Numbered from the stretch's first letter, positions 52,907 through 62,480 are shown. The stretch: DNA of 64,000 nucleotides from Hassallia sp050875635 (GCF_050875635.1 NZ_JBPAOH010000015.1:23353-87352); one strand, 5' to 3'. The notes: generated by a model not told the origin, from the sequence alone. Numbers and translations are program-made.

Positions 52907-55267
52907 ATGACTGCTCCTGGACGACTGCACCAAGCAACGGCACATCAACCAACTCAGCCATTGTCCCATGAAAAAGAGAAAGCGACTGGCAAACTTTCCC
53001 TGCGATCGCTCCTCATCGTCCCCTTTGTGCTGCAAATTTTTGCAGCCGTGGGATTAACCGGCTATCTGTCCTTTCGGAATGGGCAGCAGGCAATTAATGA
53101 TTTGGCAACTCGCTTACGCAGCGAAGTGAGCTTACGCATCGATCAGCATCTTCAAACTCAACTCGATACTGCTCGTAACCTTGCCCAAACAAACGGAGAT
53201 GCCATTGATCTACAGTTACTTGACCCGAAAGATCCAACAGCATTAGGTCAATTTTTTTGGAAACAATTAAAACTACATGACATCGGCTACATTGGCTTTG
53301 CCTACACCACAGGAGATTTTGCAGAACTGAAAGAAGCAAAACTAGTAGCCGATGGTGCGAACCAAGCCAAGAGTGAATTTCTCGCCAACATGAGCCACGA
53401 ACTGCGAACGCCCCTCAACGGTATTTTGGGCTACGCTCAAATCCTCAACCGCTCTAAGGCGTTACCAGAGAAAGAACGGCATGGGGTAGAAATCATTCAC
53501 CAGTGTGGTTCTCATTTGCTGACGCTGATCAACGATGTCTTGGACTTGTCCAAAATTGAAGCCCGTAAACTAGAACTCGCACCTTCATCGATTCACTTTC
53601 CCTCATTCCTCCAAGGTGTCGCGGAAATCTGCCGCATTCGTGCCGACCAAAAAAACATTGACTTCGTTTACGATCCCGATCCGCAGTTGCCTGAAGGAAT
53701 TTTTGCCGATGAAAAACGGCTGCGTCAGGTCTTACTCAACTTGCTGGGAAATGCAATTAAATTCACCGAATTTGGTTCTGTCACGCTCAAGGTTGCCGTA
53801 GTTGAGAATCATGCCAATCCGTCCACTCGCACTTTCAAGTTTCAAGTTGAAGATACCGACGTAGGAATTGCGCCTGACCAGTTGGATAAAATTTTCCAGG
53901 CTTTTGAACAAGTGGGCGATCGCCAGCGCCAAGCCGAGGGCACCGGTTTAGGACTGGCGATCAGCCAAAGAATTGTCCAACTCATGAACGGACAAATCCA
54001 AGTATATAGCCAACCCCAAGTCGGTAGTGACTTCTTTTTTGAGGTGGAACTGGCGATCGCCACCGATTGGGCAAAGCAAAACTCGATCGCGACTGGAAAA
54101 CAAATTATTGGTTATGAAGGACAACGACGTAGCATTCTTGTGGTAGACGATCGTTGGGAAAACCGAGCCGTTCTCGTCAACTTGTTAGAGCCACTAGGAT
54201 TCCAACTCACTGAAGCCGAAAATGGACAACAAGGATTGGAAAAAATCCGCCAATTATCACCTGACTTAGTGATTACAGACTTGGCGATGCCAGTCATCAA
54301 CGGCTTTGAACTGCTCAAACAAATTCGCTCTTCTAATGATTTGCAACACCAGAAAATCATTGTCTCTTCTGCATCAGTGGCACAAGCCGATCGACGGATG
54401 AGTTTAGATGCAGGGGGAGATGATTTCCTGGCAAAGCCAGTAGAAGTCAGCGAATTATTTAACCTCTTAGCCACTCATTTGCAATTGGAATGGAAATATG
54501 AAATGACTAATAACGACTCTGGGTCATCCACTCCCACGACTGGATTGCAGAACCCAGAGGCAACTATCTACCAAAAAGAACTCTCCGATCCGAGTGCTTC
54601 ACTACAGGCAGTTATGAAAGAGGTGGACTTGGAATATTTGCAAGAGGATTTACCCAAGTTGATCGATTCGATGCAACAAGGAGTCGATCGCATTCGCACA
54701 ATCAGCACCAGTTTAAGAATCTTCTCGCGTTCTGATAGCGATCGCCCCATTCTTTGCAATATCCACGACGGCATTGACAGCACGATCTTAATTCTCAAGC
54801 ATCGCCTCAAAGCAAACGTTTCTCGCCCGGAAATTGAAGTGATCGCAGACTATGGCGATCTGCTACTCTTAGAATGCTTTGCCGGACAACTGAATCAGGT
54901 ATTTATGAATATTCTCAGCAATGCGATCGATGCCTTGGAAGACTCTAATCTTGGACGCAGCTTTGCAGAAATTAAAGCTAATCCCAATCAAATTACCATT
55001 CGCACAACCCTAGAGAATCAACAGGTCAAGATTGCGATCAAAGATAACGGCATAGGAATGACACAAGACGTTAAAGCCCGCATCTTCGACCATCTGTTTA
55101 CAACAAAAAGCGTAGGCAAGGGAACGGGGTTGGGCTTGGCGATCGCAAAGTCTATCGTAGTCCAGAAACACTGTGGGACGCTATCCGTGAACTCAACGTT
55201 AGGTCAAGGGACAGAGTTTGTGATTTCAATTCCGGTGAAGGCGATCGCTCATATCATGTCCGTTTAA
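52907..55267 (+). CDS. Mosaic hybrid histidine kinase (HisKA-HATPase-REC-HATPase)
   Basis: A 786-residue protein that looks like a fusion of two kinases. One N-terminal membrane helix (LLIVPFVLQIFAAVGLTGYL) is followed by a short piece of a sensor domain that breaks off near residue 145. HisKA carries His164 in MSHELRTPLNGILGY. HATPase follows (LLNLLGNAIKFTEFG; GTGLGLAISQRIV), but its G1 box reads EDTDVGIA, where DTGVGIA is expected. A receiver domain has Asp458 in LVITDLAMPVINGF. The last 230 residues resemble another kinase lacking its His helix, ending in a second ATPase (VFMNILSNAIDALE; KDNGIGMTQD; GTGLGLAIAKSIV). Confidence 0.85.
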   Translation: MTAPGRLHQATAHQPTQPLSHEKEKATGKLSLRSLLIVPFVLQIFAAVGLTGYLSFRNGQQAINDLATRLRSEVSLRIDQHLQTQLDTARNLAQTNGDAIDLQLLDPKDPTALGQFFWKQLKLHDIGYIGFAYTTGDFAELKEAKLVADGANQAKSEFLANMSHELRTPLNGILGYAQILNRSKALPEKERHGVEIIHQCGSHLLTLINDVLDLSKIEARKLELAPSSIHFPSFLQGVAEICRIRADQKNIDFVYDPDPQLPEGIFADEKRLRQVLLNLLGNAIKFTEFGSVTLKVAVVENHANPSTRTFKFQVEDTDVGIAPDQLDKIFQAFEQVGDRQRQAEGTGLGLAISQRIVQLMNGQIQVYSQPQVGSDFFFEVELAIATDWAKQNSIATGKQIIGYEGQRRSILVVDDRWENRAVLVNLLEPLGFQLTEAENGQQGLEKIRQLSPDLVITDLAMPVINGFELLKQIRSSNDLQHQKIIVSSASVAQADRRMSLDAGGDDFLAKPVEVSELFNLLATHLQLEWKYEMTNNDSGSSTPTTGLQNPEATIYQKELSDPSASLQAVMKEVDLEYLQEDLPKLIDSMQQGVDRIRTISTSLRIFSRSDSDRPILCNIHDGIDSTILILKHRLKANVSRPEIEVIADYGDLLLLECFAGQLNQVFMNILSNAIDALEDSNLGRSFAEIKANPNQITIRTTLENQQVKIAIKDNGIGMTQDVKARIFDHLFTTKSVGKGTGLGLAIAKSIVVQKHCGTLSVNSTLGQGTEFVISIPVKAIAHIMSV

Positions 55268-55297
55268 TTGACATTAATAAAAAAATCCGTTTTCCTT

Positions 55298-55326
55298 GTA
55301 GAGACGTAGCAGTGCTACGTCTCTAC
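55298..55326. repeat. GTAGAGACG palindrome
   Basis: Arms gtagagacgtagca; 31 bases after the kinase stop, in the gap before menB. Confidence 0.85.
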
Positions 55327-55463
55327 ATCATATGTAATAAACCTGTCAAGATATCATTCCCTCGTCGTTGACAAACACCTGGCAACCCCCCATCTGGCGA
55401 TAAAAGCGATCGCTTGTGCTTGCAACTGCGATAAAATTCTCAAGCACAACGCACTCCACAGCT

Positions 55464-56297
55464 ATGCAAATCAACTGGGAAACTGCCAAAACCTACGAAG
55501 ATATTCTTTACCACAAAGCTGACGGTATCGCCAAAATCACTATCAATCGTCCCCACAAACGCAATGCTTTTCGTCCAAAAACTGTCTTTGAACTCTACAA
55601 CGCTTTTTCTGATGCCCGTGAAGATACTAATATTGGTGTTGTACTATTTACTGGGATCGGACCCCACACAGATGGGAAATACGCCTTTTGTGCTGGCGGC
55701 GATCAAAGTGTGCGCGGACACGCCGGTTATGTAGATGATGATGGTGTACCCCGTTTGAATGTATTAGATTTACAACGCCTGATTCGTTCGATGCCGAAAG
55801 TAGTAATTGCTTTGGTTGCTGGATATGCGATCGGTGGTGGACACGTCCTACACTTAATTTGCGATCTCACCATCGCTGCCGATAATGCCATTTTCGGGCA
55901 GACTGGTCCGAAAGTCGGCAGTTTTGATGGTGGTTTTGGCGCTAGCTATCTCGCTCGCATCGTCGGACAAAAAAAAGCGCGAGAAATATGGTTTCTCTGT
56001 CGGCAATACACTGCACAACAAGCCGAGGAAATGGGTTTAGTTAATTGTGTCGTACCAGTAGAACAACTAGAAAAAGAAGGAATTCAGTGGGCACAAGAAA
56101 TATTAGAAAAAAGTCCGATCGCTATTCGCTGTCTAAAAGCCGCATTCAACGCCGATTGTGATGGACAAGCTGGTTTGCAAGAACTCGCCGGTAATGCCAC
56201 TTTACTTTATTACATGACCCAAGAAGGTTCTGAAGGCAAACAAGCTTTTCTCGAAAAGCGTCCGCCAAATTTTCGCGACTTTCCTTGGCTACCTTAA
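55464..56297 (+). CDS. menB: 1,4-dihydroxy-2-naphthoyl-CoA synthase (MenB)
   Basis: A 277-residue crotonase-fold enzyme that closes the naphthoquinone ring in phylloquinone synthesis. The ATG at 55464 (MQINWETAKTYEDILYHKAD) gives the family length; an upstream GTG at 55416 adds 16 unlikely residues. Oxyanion-hole motifs are FCAGGDQSVRGH and AGYAIGGGHVLHLICDL. GQTGPKVGSFDGGFGASYL is the characteristic MenB loop, and the end KRPPNFRDFPWLP is diagnostic. It supplies the quinone of photosystem I. Confidence 0.95.
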   Translation: MQINWETAKTYEDILYHKADGIAKITINRPHKRNAFRPKTVFELYNAFSDAREDTNIGVVLFTGIGPHTDGKYAFCAGGDQSVRGHAGYVDDDGVPRLNVLDLQRLIRSMPKVVIALVAGYAIGGGHVLHLICDLTIAADNAIFGQTGPKVGSFDGGFGASYLARIVGQKKAREIWFLCRQYTAQQAEEMGLVNCVVPVEQLEKEGIQWAQEILEKSPIAIRCLKAAFNADCDGQAGLQELAGNATLLYYMTQEGSEGKQAFLEKRPPNFRDFPWLP

Positions 56298-56300
56298 AAC

Positions 56301-56338
56301 TCAAAAATCGCACCTTTGCTTAAAGATGCGATTTTTGA
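56301..56338 (+). terminator. Hairpin terminator after menB
   Basis: A perfect 12-base stem tcaaaaatcgca / tgcgatttttga a few bases after the menB stop. Confidence 0.75.
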
Positions 56339-56428
56339 AGATGTGAAGATTCTTTACAGATTAATAAGTATTAAAACCAAATTTACTTTGGGCAGATTAA
56401 TGAAAGCGAGTTCGGTAACAATCAGCCC

Positions 56429-56740
56429 CTAAATTAAAATTGCCTGAGCTTGTGCCTGTTCAGAAGTGCAGACGGCTGTTTGAGTTACAGAAGCAACTGC
56501 AATTTTATCTAAACTAGAACCTAAAGAACTAGAAGCCAAAATCGGTGTTGCATTAGGCAAACTCCAAACATCTTCCAAACTTTCCCAGCTAGGTGCAAAC
56601 GGTGGGAGCGCGAAAGAGCAAGCCTTCCAACTTCCGAGAACTGGCGCTCCCAACTGTTGGCAAAGTCCGCCACGGCGTCCTTCCGGCTTGTAATGACGAC
56701 AATATCGACAGGCAGAAGTCAAGAATTTAATAGGTTTCAT
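56429..56740 (-). CDS. Cys-rich hypothetical protein
   Basis: A 103-residue protein whose N-terminal half has a conserved-looking Cys pattern: CRYCRHYKPEGRRGGLCQQL then WKACSFALPPFAPSWESLED. Four Cys residues (CxxC...C...C) could hold zinc or form disulfides. The C-terminal half is low-complexity Ser/Ala/Val and ends in a Gln/Ala tract. The pattern matches small proteins often seen in filamentous cyanobacteria, but no function is known. It is convergent with menB. Confidence 0.65.
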   Translation of the reverse strand: MKPIKFLTSACRYCRHYKPEGRRGGLCQQLGAPVLGSWKACSFALPPFAPSWESLEDVWSLPNATPILASSSLGSSLDKIAVASVTQTAVCTSEQAQAQAILI

Positions 56741-57221
56741 TTGGGTTCATTTTAAATCCCGTTAGGGCTGATTTCTAGTTTCAATTCTGCTCTACATATA
56801 AATACCTATTTAAGCCAGAAACCGATTATTCTGTATATGTTCTAGCGATCCCGATGAAAATATTAACTTTATAAAATTTTTATATTTGTGTCATATTTGG
56901 CAATAATCCAACTACCGTAAATACAGCGATATAAAGCTCAAAAGCATTAGGGATCAAGGTTAAGCCTTATGTTTTAGATTTAGTCAGCGTATTAAATTCA
57001 CCTCCAAAAATGTCACATAACATAGCTGGCAGAAATTAAGGGGAAAATTACGAGAAATTTCAATCAGTATATCTACAGGAATACTACCTGATAAATATAA
57101 TTTTTCTATCGATGAGAGTAAAATATTAAATCATAAATAAGGTTTTTTGTAGTAAGCACTCGTGTGTGCTGTAAATAGGCACTATCCACGCCTACTACGT
57201 TTATCTATTTTTTTGTTGTCT
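56741..57221. other. AT-rich intergenic region
   Basis: A 481-base gap. An agcactcgtgtgtgct inverted repeat (57153-57170) flanked by gtagta/tactac lies near the dciA end. Nothing else is recognised. Confidence 0.55.
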
Positions 57222-57773
57222 TCAAATATTAGAAAACTGCTTAGTAGCACAGATAGAACAGACACCCCAACGCTGAATTTCGCCTGGTGGGGTGGGAGAT
57301 TGACATTGAGGACAAATAGGTAAATTATGCGATCGCCTTTGCATCTTTTTAGCCCAATTTTCAAAAGCAGCATTCGTATTCTTAGTGGGTGCGCGATCGC
57401 GCTCTTTCCTTGTCTCATCACCAAGGTAACTGGGATGTTCGCACGGCGAAAGTGTTTTTTGCTGGTTTGCTTTATCTTGGGGACGCTTCCAACCAGCAGT
57501 AGAGAAGTGAATATCTACCAAAGGATCGGGCAGTTTTTCATTTAACTTTACAAGCAGTCGCTGACGCTCGAAAGTCAAATTTTGCGCCCAAGCAGCGCTA
57601 GAAGTTGCCACCCGCAATACATCGCGCTGAATCGACAATGGTTGAGTATGAGCGGCGATCGCACTTCCTACCACTTCAGCCCAACACTTGAGCAAGCGCT
57701 TAAATGGCTGCTGGTACAGTAATATCTGAATTTCCGGAAGATTTAAAATGTCATTAACTGATTTCAAAGACAT
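57222..57773 (-). CDS. DciA-like DUF721 protein with zinc ribbon
   Basis: A 183-residue protein. The N-terminal 100 residues form a DUF721 domain (VNDILNLPEIQILLYQQPF, CWAEVVGSAIAAHTQPLSI, VATSSAAWAQNLTFERQRLL), the core of DciA, the replicative helicase loader of bacteria without DnaC. A linker follows, then a C-terminal zinc ribbon (CPQC...CSIC). The start lies only six bases after the stop of the tnpB gene, so its original upstream region has been displaced by that element. The Shine-Dalgarno sequence is weak (gcgag). Confidence 0.78.
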   Translation of the reverse strand: MSLKSVNDILNLPEIQILLYQQPFKRLLKCWAEVVGSAIAAHTQPLSIQRDVLRVATSSAAWAQNLTFERQRLLVKLNEKLPDPLVDIHFSTAGWKRPQDKANQQKTLSPCEHPSYLGDETRKERDRAPTKNTNAAFENWAKKMQRRSHNLPICPQCQSPTPPGEIQRWGVCSICATKQFSNI

Positions 57774-57779
57774 CTCGCG

Positions 57780-59124
57780 TTAACCAAAAGCAAAAATTTT
57801 AACTTGTGACAAAAACGATAAATCTATTGTTTGAATTTTCGTTAGGATTGGCACACATGTATTGTGAACTACCCCACCTTGGCTTCGCCTGTTCGGCTTT
57901 GCCGTTCCCGAAGGGTAGGCGGGGCTTCTGTACTCATAGGCGAGTGCCGCAACTGGGACTTTCGTCCTAGCTTTGGTCTTACCTCCCCTCCTACAGCTCC
58001 AGACGGTTGAACCTTCCGCCAATAGCCATCTGATACCCTCTGCTCTAATATTTATCGCTGCGTTTCCATCGCGATCGTGATGAGTTCCACAATGGGAACA
58101 AGTCCATTCACGGACATCCAATGGCATCTCTTTGACTTGATAAAAACAATTAGAACAGAGCTTGGAACTAGGAAACCATCTATCTATCTCAACTAACTTT
58201 GCACCTTTGCGCTCTAGCTTATAGGCTAAAAAGTTGGTGAATGTTCCCCACCCAACATCAGATATAGCATGAGCCAAATTGTGATTACGTACCATGCCCT
58301 TGACATGAAGATTTTCTACTATGACAGCTTGGCTATCGCTGACCAACTTATAACTAAGTTTATGTAGAAAATCTTGCCGCGAATTGCTAACTCGTTCGTA
58401 CACTTTGGCAACAACTTTTCTATACTTGTACCGTGAATTACTCCCTTTTTGTTTACGCGCTAGCTTTTGTTGCTTGCGCTTCAGGTTCTTTTCATGTTTG
58501 GCAAGATGTTTAGGATTGTCATATTTAAACACTTTCTCGCCGTCAGTGACAACCGCAAAGTGTTTCAATCCTAAATCAATACCGTAGATTTTACCCTCTG
58601 AGATGGTTGGATTTTCACCCTCTACCTCAGTCAGGATGGATGCAAAATATTTCCCTGATGGAGTTTTACTAACAGTGACAGTTTTGATTTTACCCTCAAT
58701 GGGTCTGTGTATTTTGGCTTTGACTAGCCCAATATTGCCTGGGAGTTTGACAAAGGAGCCATCTACAATTTTGACATTTTGAGGATATTGAATCGACTGT
58801 TTCCCCTGCTTGGATTTGAATTTAGGAAATCCAGCACGTTTCTCAAAAAAGTTTTTATATGCGGTGGTCAAATTCAGTGTCATCGCCTGTAAAACTTGGC
58901 TATAGCAATCAGCTAACCACACAGTATATAAGTGCTTTTTTGAGTTTTGGTAACAGTGCATTGAGTGCTGCTTGTCCTAGCCCTTTACCTGTTTCCTTGT
59001 AAGTTTCAATTGACTTATTTAGAGCATAATTCCACCACCAGCGAGAACATCCGAATGTTTGCGCTAATAATATTTCTTGCTCTTTAGTTGGATACAAACG
59101 AACTTGAACAGCTTTATGCAGCAC
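57780..59124 (-). pseudogene. tnpB: TnpB (IS200/IS605-type RNA-guided endonuclease) with a frameshift
   Basis: The 5' part (59124-58909, GTG start) encodes the N-terminal LHKAVQVRLYPTKEQEILLA and a helix-turn-helix-like GCSRWWWNYALNKSI, then shifts. The 3' part (58961-57780) holds the RuvC-like nuclease with all acidic residues (GIDLGLKHFAV, VIVENLHVKGM, HDRDGNAAINIRAEG) and a zinc ribbon (CSNC...CSHC). A run of six A on the coding strand (58936-58941) with one base too many explains the break; with five, the frame reads LKKHLYTVWLADCYSQ. No tnpA is present. Confidence 0.88.
57866..57960 (-). ncRNA. Putative omega-RNA 3' scaffold and right end of the tnpB element
   Basis: On the tnpB strand the end of the gene contains a GC-rich structure: AGCCCCGCCTACC pairs with GGTGGGGT (with wobble), enclosing the inner hairpin TTCGG...CCGAA / GGCAAAGCC. 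The structure ends in GGTGGGGTAGTTCAC near 57866. TnpB elements carry their guide-RNA scaffold at this place; the guide would be the next bases (aatacatgtgtgccaatcct). Boundaries are inferred. Confidence 0.45.
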
Positions 59125-59353
59125 TGACGCATCACCTCCTTAGTTTACTATTCTACTACAATATATAATTAGCAGTAAAGTAGTAAAACAAAATATTTTA
59201 AACGACAACAACCATCCCACTCACCAATCAATCTGCGATCGATATAGTTCGGGGATGGCATCGTCGCTGCCCTGCTATCCATCCCCTCCCTGCCTTGTCT
59301 ACGACACGCTGCGCGAACGGCTGAGGGAGGGGAATTCCGCAGAATTTGTTAAA
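59125..59353. other. Left flank of tnpB and spacer
   Basis: The region upstream of tnpB (minus strand) is AT-rich with a good Shine-Dalgarno (aaggaggtga) just before the GTG. The left end of the element should lie here, possibly at the ttgat motif near 59226. A ccctccctgcc / gagggagggg inverted pair (59284-59333) follows. Confidence 0.5.
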
Positions 59354-59439
59354 TTAGGACTTACGCTTTTGAGATCGAAAAACGAACCGCCAAGGACACC
59401 AAGGAGGAGGAGTTTGAGAGATTTTTTGCGTAAGTCCTG
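59354..59439. mobile_element. AGGACTTACGC-type MITE
   Basis: An 86-base element with terminal TTAGGACTTACGC / GCGTAAGTCCTG and the aaaacgaaccgccaaggaca interior. Same family as 11540-11657. Confidence 0.8.
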
Positions 59440-59478
59440 TAAGTTAATCCAGTAATCTACTTTTGAGGCAGACAGGCT

Positions 59479-60693
59479 ATGAGTCAAGAAATGCGACTTT
59501 TGGGTACTCAATCGTCGAAAACACCTGGGTTGAAGCCACAACTAGCAGCAGCATTATCTTGTTTAGAAGTGCAACTAGATCAAGAGTTAGCCCGCTATCG
59601 ACGTACACGAACCGGATACAACATACCTAACCAAAGCCGCGTCAGTAATAACGCACCTCAACCCCAACAGACTGCGATCGCCGCGTTGGACCAAGCGTCC
59701 AAAAAAGCCGTACCAACTCCAACTTTGTTACAACAACAGACCGTTCTGCAACCGAATACCCCGTCCGCATCTGTTGAAGTTGAAACTCCTCAGTCAATGC
59801 CAGCGGCGACAACGGTAAATACTGAGTTACCAAAACCTCCAAAGGTTGAGATTATAGATAAAACAGATACACCTAATGAGGCAAATGGCAGTATTGTGCC
59901 TGCGGTTGTCAAATCTGATAAAACAGAAAATACCCCATCAGAAGTTCCCCCCAAGCAGCCAGACGATTATTTAGAATCATCTGAAGCACTGCTGCGAAGT
60001 TTGACAGAAGAACCACAAAAAAGAAAGCCAAGTAACAGCGACAATCTGCTATCACCTTTGGGGATTGGCTCAATGTTATTGCTATTAGTAGCTAGTTTAA
60101 CGTTGGGATACGTAATATTTAATCCGAAAAGCTTGTCGGTGTTTGGCTTTGGTGATAAGTCTCAGCCAAATTCGCCACCAACGGCATCGACAACTAATGT
60201 AAAAAATACTGAGAAAACGAAACCGGAAACACCGAGTACGCCCATACCTAAGTATCCGAATCTCGCCACCGATGAATTTCCAGAGGTGAACGATCCTAAT
60301 GACGTAGTTGGCTTAAAACCCAAACCGAAACCGACTCCTACAGCAATACCAAGCCCTGTGGCGGCAAGAATTCCGGCAAATCCACCTGTAGCGCCAACAC
60401 AACAAGCGCAACCCTTGCCAGGACAAATACCGACACCAAAGGCGACAACTTCGCCCAAGCCAGAATTGCCGCTAACACAAATGAAACCGTCAGCGGATGG
60501 ATTTTATCATATTGTCATAGATAATCAAGGCGCGAGCGCTTTCGCTTCTGCACGGCAAGTAATTCCCGATGCTTATTTATCACCTGATGGAAAATTCATT
60601 TATCTGGGTGCGCTGAAAACCAAAGAGCAAGTAAAACAACAGATGCAGCTACTACAGTCCAAAGGAATTAAAGCGCGGGTGGAGCAACCTTAA
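59479..60693 (+). CDS. Membrane protein with SPOR-like C-terminal domain
   Basis: A 404-residue protein. The N-terminal 60 residues are helical (LKPQLAAALSCLEVQLDQEL) and the next 130 are Pro/Thr/Gln-rich and disordered. A single membrane helix follows (GIGSMLLLLVASLTLGYVIF, about 195-215), then a Pro-rich periplasmic linker. The C-terminal 70-residue domain (FYHIVIDNQGASAFASARQV, KFIYLGALKTKEQVKQQMQL) has the fold pattern of SPOR-type peptidoglycan-binding domains. It may be a cell-division or envelope protein. It precedes the two pspA-like genes on the same strand. Confidence 0.75.
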   Translation: MSQEMRLLGTQSSKTPGLKPQLAAALSCLEVQLDQELARYRRTRTGYNIPNQSRVSNNAPQPQQTAIAALDQASKKAVPTPTLLQQQTVLQPNTPSASVEVETPQSMPAATTVNTELPKPPKVEIIDKTDTPNEANGSIVPAVVKSDKTENTPSEVPPKQPDDYLESSEALLRSLTEEPQKRKPSNSDNLLSPLGIGSMLLLLVASLTLGYVIFNPKSLSVFGFGDKSQPNSPPTASTTNVKNTEKTKPETPSTPIPKYPNLATDEFPEVNDPNDVVGLKPKPKPTPTAIPSPVAARIPANPPVAPTQQAQPLPGQIPTPKATTSPKPELPLTQMKPSADGFYHIVIDNQGASAFASARQVIPDAYLSPDGKFIYLGALKTKEQVKQQMQLLQSKGIKARVEQP

Positions 60694-60800
60694 GAAGCCA
60701 AAATCTACGATACCATGAAAAAAACATCTACTTAACCCCTAGCTGTTGACACTGCGAGCTAATCGCTATGTGCTTTTCAAAAAATGAATGGAGAGCGGAA

Positions 60801-61517
60801 ATGGAACTGATGAAGCGTATCCAACGGGTGATTCGCGCTAATCTCAATAGTATGACGGGCAGTGCGGAAGATCCAGAAAAGATTCTCCAACAAGCCGTTA
60901 TGGAGATGCAAACTAATTTGGTGCAATTGCGACAAGCAGTAGCACAAGCGATCGCTACTCAAAAACGCACTGAACGACAAACCGCTCAGGCTAAGTCAAC
61001 AGCTATTGAATGGTATCGTCGCGCTCAACTAGCGCTACAAGCCAATAATGAACCTCTCGCAAAAGAAGCGCTCACTAAACGTCGTGCCTATCAAGAAACA
61101 GAAAAAGCTCTTGCAGCTCAAATGGAGCAGCAAAACAGTCTGATAGTTAAAATGAAACAAGATATGCGATCGCTAGAATTTAAAATTAGCGAGGCGAAAA
61201 CCAAAAAAGATATGTACATTGCTCGCGCTCGTTCTGCTGAAGCGTCTTACCGACTTCAGGAAATGTTGAGCAATTCATCTACCACTAGCAGCCTAAACGC
61301 TTTTGAACGGATGGAAGAAAAAGTTTTGCAACTCGAAGCCAAATCAGAAGCAATAGCTCAACTCGACAGCGATGACTTGCAGCAGCAATTTACCTCTTTA
61401 GAATCAAATAATAGTATTGATGGGGAACTAGCAGCAATGAAGGTGCAGCTTTTAAGTGGGACAGATAATGTACCACACCCAGGCAATAATTTCAATTCGT
61501 CAAGCGGAAATACCTAA
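60801..61517 (+). CDS. PspA/IM30 family protein (short paralogue)
   Basis: A 238-residue ESCRT-III-like membrane-remodelling protein from the ATG at 60801 (MELMKRIQRVIRANLNSMTG); an upstream ATG at 60768 adds 11 unlikely residues. It has the amphipathic first helix and the family's EDPEKILQQAVMEMQTNLVQ, then the long helical hairpin and FERMEEKVLQLEAKSEA. It ends without the C-terminal extension typical of Vipp1, so it is closer to a PspA-type or degenerate paralogue. It is about 50% similar to the next gene and lies 180 bases upstream of it. Confidence 0.87.
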   Translation: MELMKRIQRVIRANLNSMTGSAEDPEKILQQAVMEMQTNLVQLRQAVAQAIATQKRTERQTAQAKSTAIEWYRRAQLALQANNEPLAKEALTKRRAYQETEKALAAQMEQQNSLIVKMKQDMRSLEFKISEAKTKKDMYIARARSAEASYRLQEMLSNSSTTSSLNAFERMEEKVLQLEAKSEAIAQLDSDDLQQQFTSLESNNSIDGELAAMKVQLLSGTDNVPHPGNNFNSSSGNT

Positions 61518-61697
61518 ACTCACGAATCGTAAAGATTGGGCAATTAAGCAAAACTAAAGCATATCTTAGAAATTAAGGGTTGTGTGAAGCTACCAATCCT
61601 CATCGAAAAGATTAAATTGAAATAGGTAGCTATTAAACAGTAAAAAAGCTAGTGTATCCGTTCAAAGCGCGTAAATCGCAAAAGGAAAAACAAAGTT

Positions 61698-62480
61698 ATG
61701 GGATTATTTGATCGCATTAGACGAGTAGTTGGTGCTAACCTTAATGACCTGGTAAGTAAAGCCGAAGATCCAGAAAAAATGCTGGAACAAGCCATCCTGG
61801 AAATGCAGGAAGACTTAGTACAGCTGCGTCAGGGAGTCGCTCAGGCGATCGCGGCTCAAAAACGTACAGAAAAACAGTATAATGATGCCCAAAATGAAAT
61901 AAATAAGTGGCAACGTAATGCCCAGCTAGCGCTGCAAAAAGGTGATGAAAACCTTGCACGCCAAGCACTAGAGCGGAAAAAGACTTACACTGACACCGGC
62001 ACTGCACTCAAAACCAGCCTGGATCAGCAAAGTACTCAGGTAGATACTCTCAAGCGCAACTTAATTCAGCTAGAGAGCAAAATTTCTGAGGCAAAAACCA
62101 AGAAAGAAATGCTCAAAGCGCGGATCACCACCGCAAAGGCTCAAGAGCAACTTCAAGGCATGGTGCGCGGTATGAATACCAGCAGCGCAATGGCAGCTTT
62201 CGAGCGGATGGAAGAAAAAGTCTTGATGCAAGAAGCTCGCGCTCAGTCAGCAGGAGAGTTAGCAGGTGCCGATTTGGAAAGCCAATTTGCCAAATTGGAA
62301 GCCGGTAGCGATGTTGACGATGAATTGGCAGCTTTGAAAGCGCAGATGACACTCGGACCTGCTGCCACACCAACTCAATCGTTACCCCCAGGACAAACCA
62401 CCACTCCCAAAACTAATCAGCAACCGGAAGTGGTTGATGCCGAAATCGAATCGCTACGCAAGCAATTGGATCAAATGTAA
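61698..62480 (+). CDS. vipp1: Vipp1/IM30 membrane-remodelling protein
   Basis: A 260-residue PspA/IM30 protein needed for thylakoid biogenesis and membrane repair. It starts with the amphipathic helix GLFDRIRRVVGANLNDLVSK and the conserved AEDPEKMLEQAILEMQEDLV. The helical hairpin follows, then FERMEEKVLMQEARAQSAGE. A Pro/Thr-rich linker and final helix (EVVDAEIESLRKQLDQM) form the C-terminal extension that sets Vipp1 apart from PspA. It assembles into rings and rods on membranes. It has its own 180-base leader after the short paralogue. Confidence 0.9.
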   Translation: MGLFDRIRRVVGANLNDLVSKAEDPEKMLEQAILEMQEDLVQLRQGVAQAIAAQKRTEKQYNDAQNEINKWQRNAQLALQKGDENLARQALERKKTYTDTGTALKTSLDQQSTQVDTLKRNLIQLESKISEAKTKKEMLKARITTAKAQEQLQGMVRGMNTSSAMAAFERMEEKVLMQEARAQSAGELAGADLESQFAKLEAGSDVDDELAALKAQMTLGPAATPTQSLPPGQTTTPKTNQQPEVVDAEIESLRKQLDQM

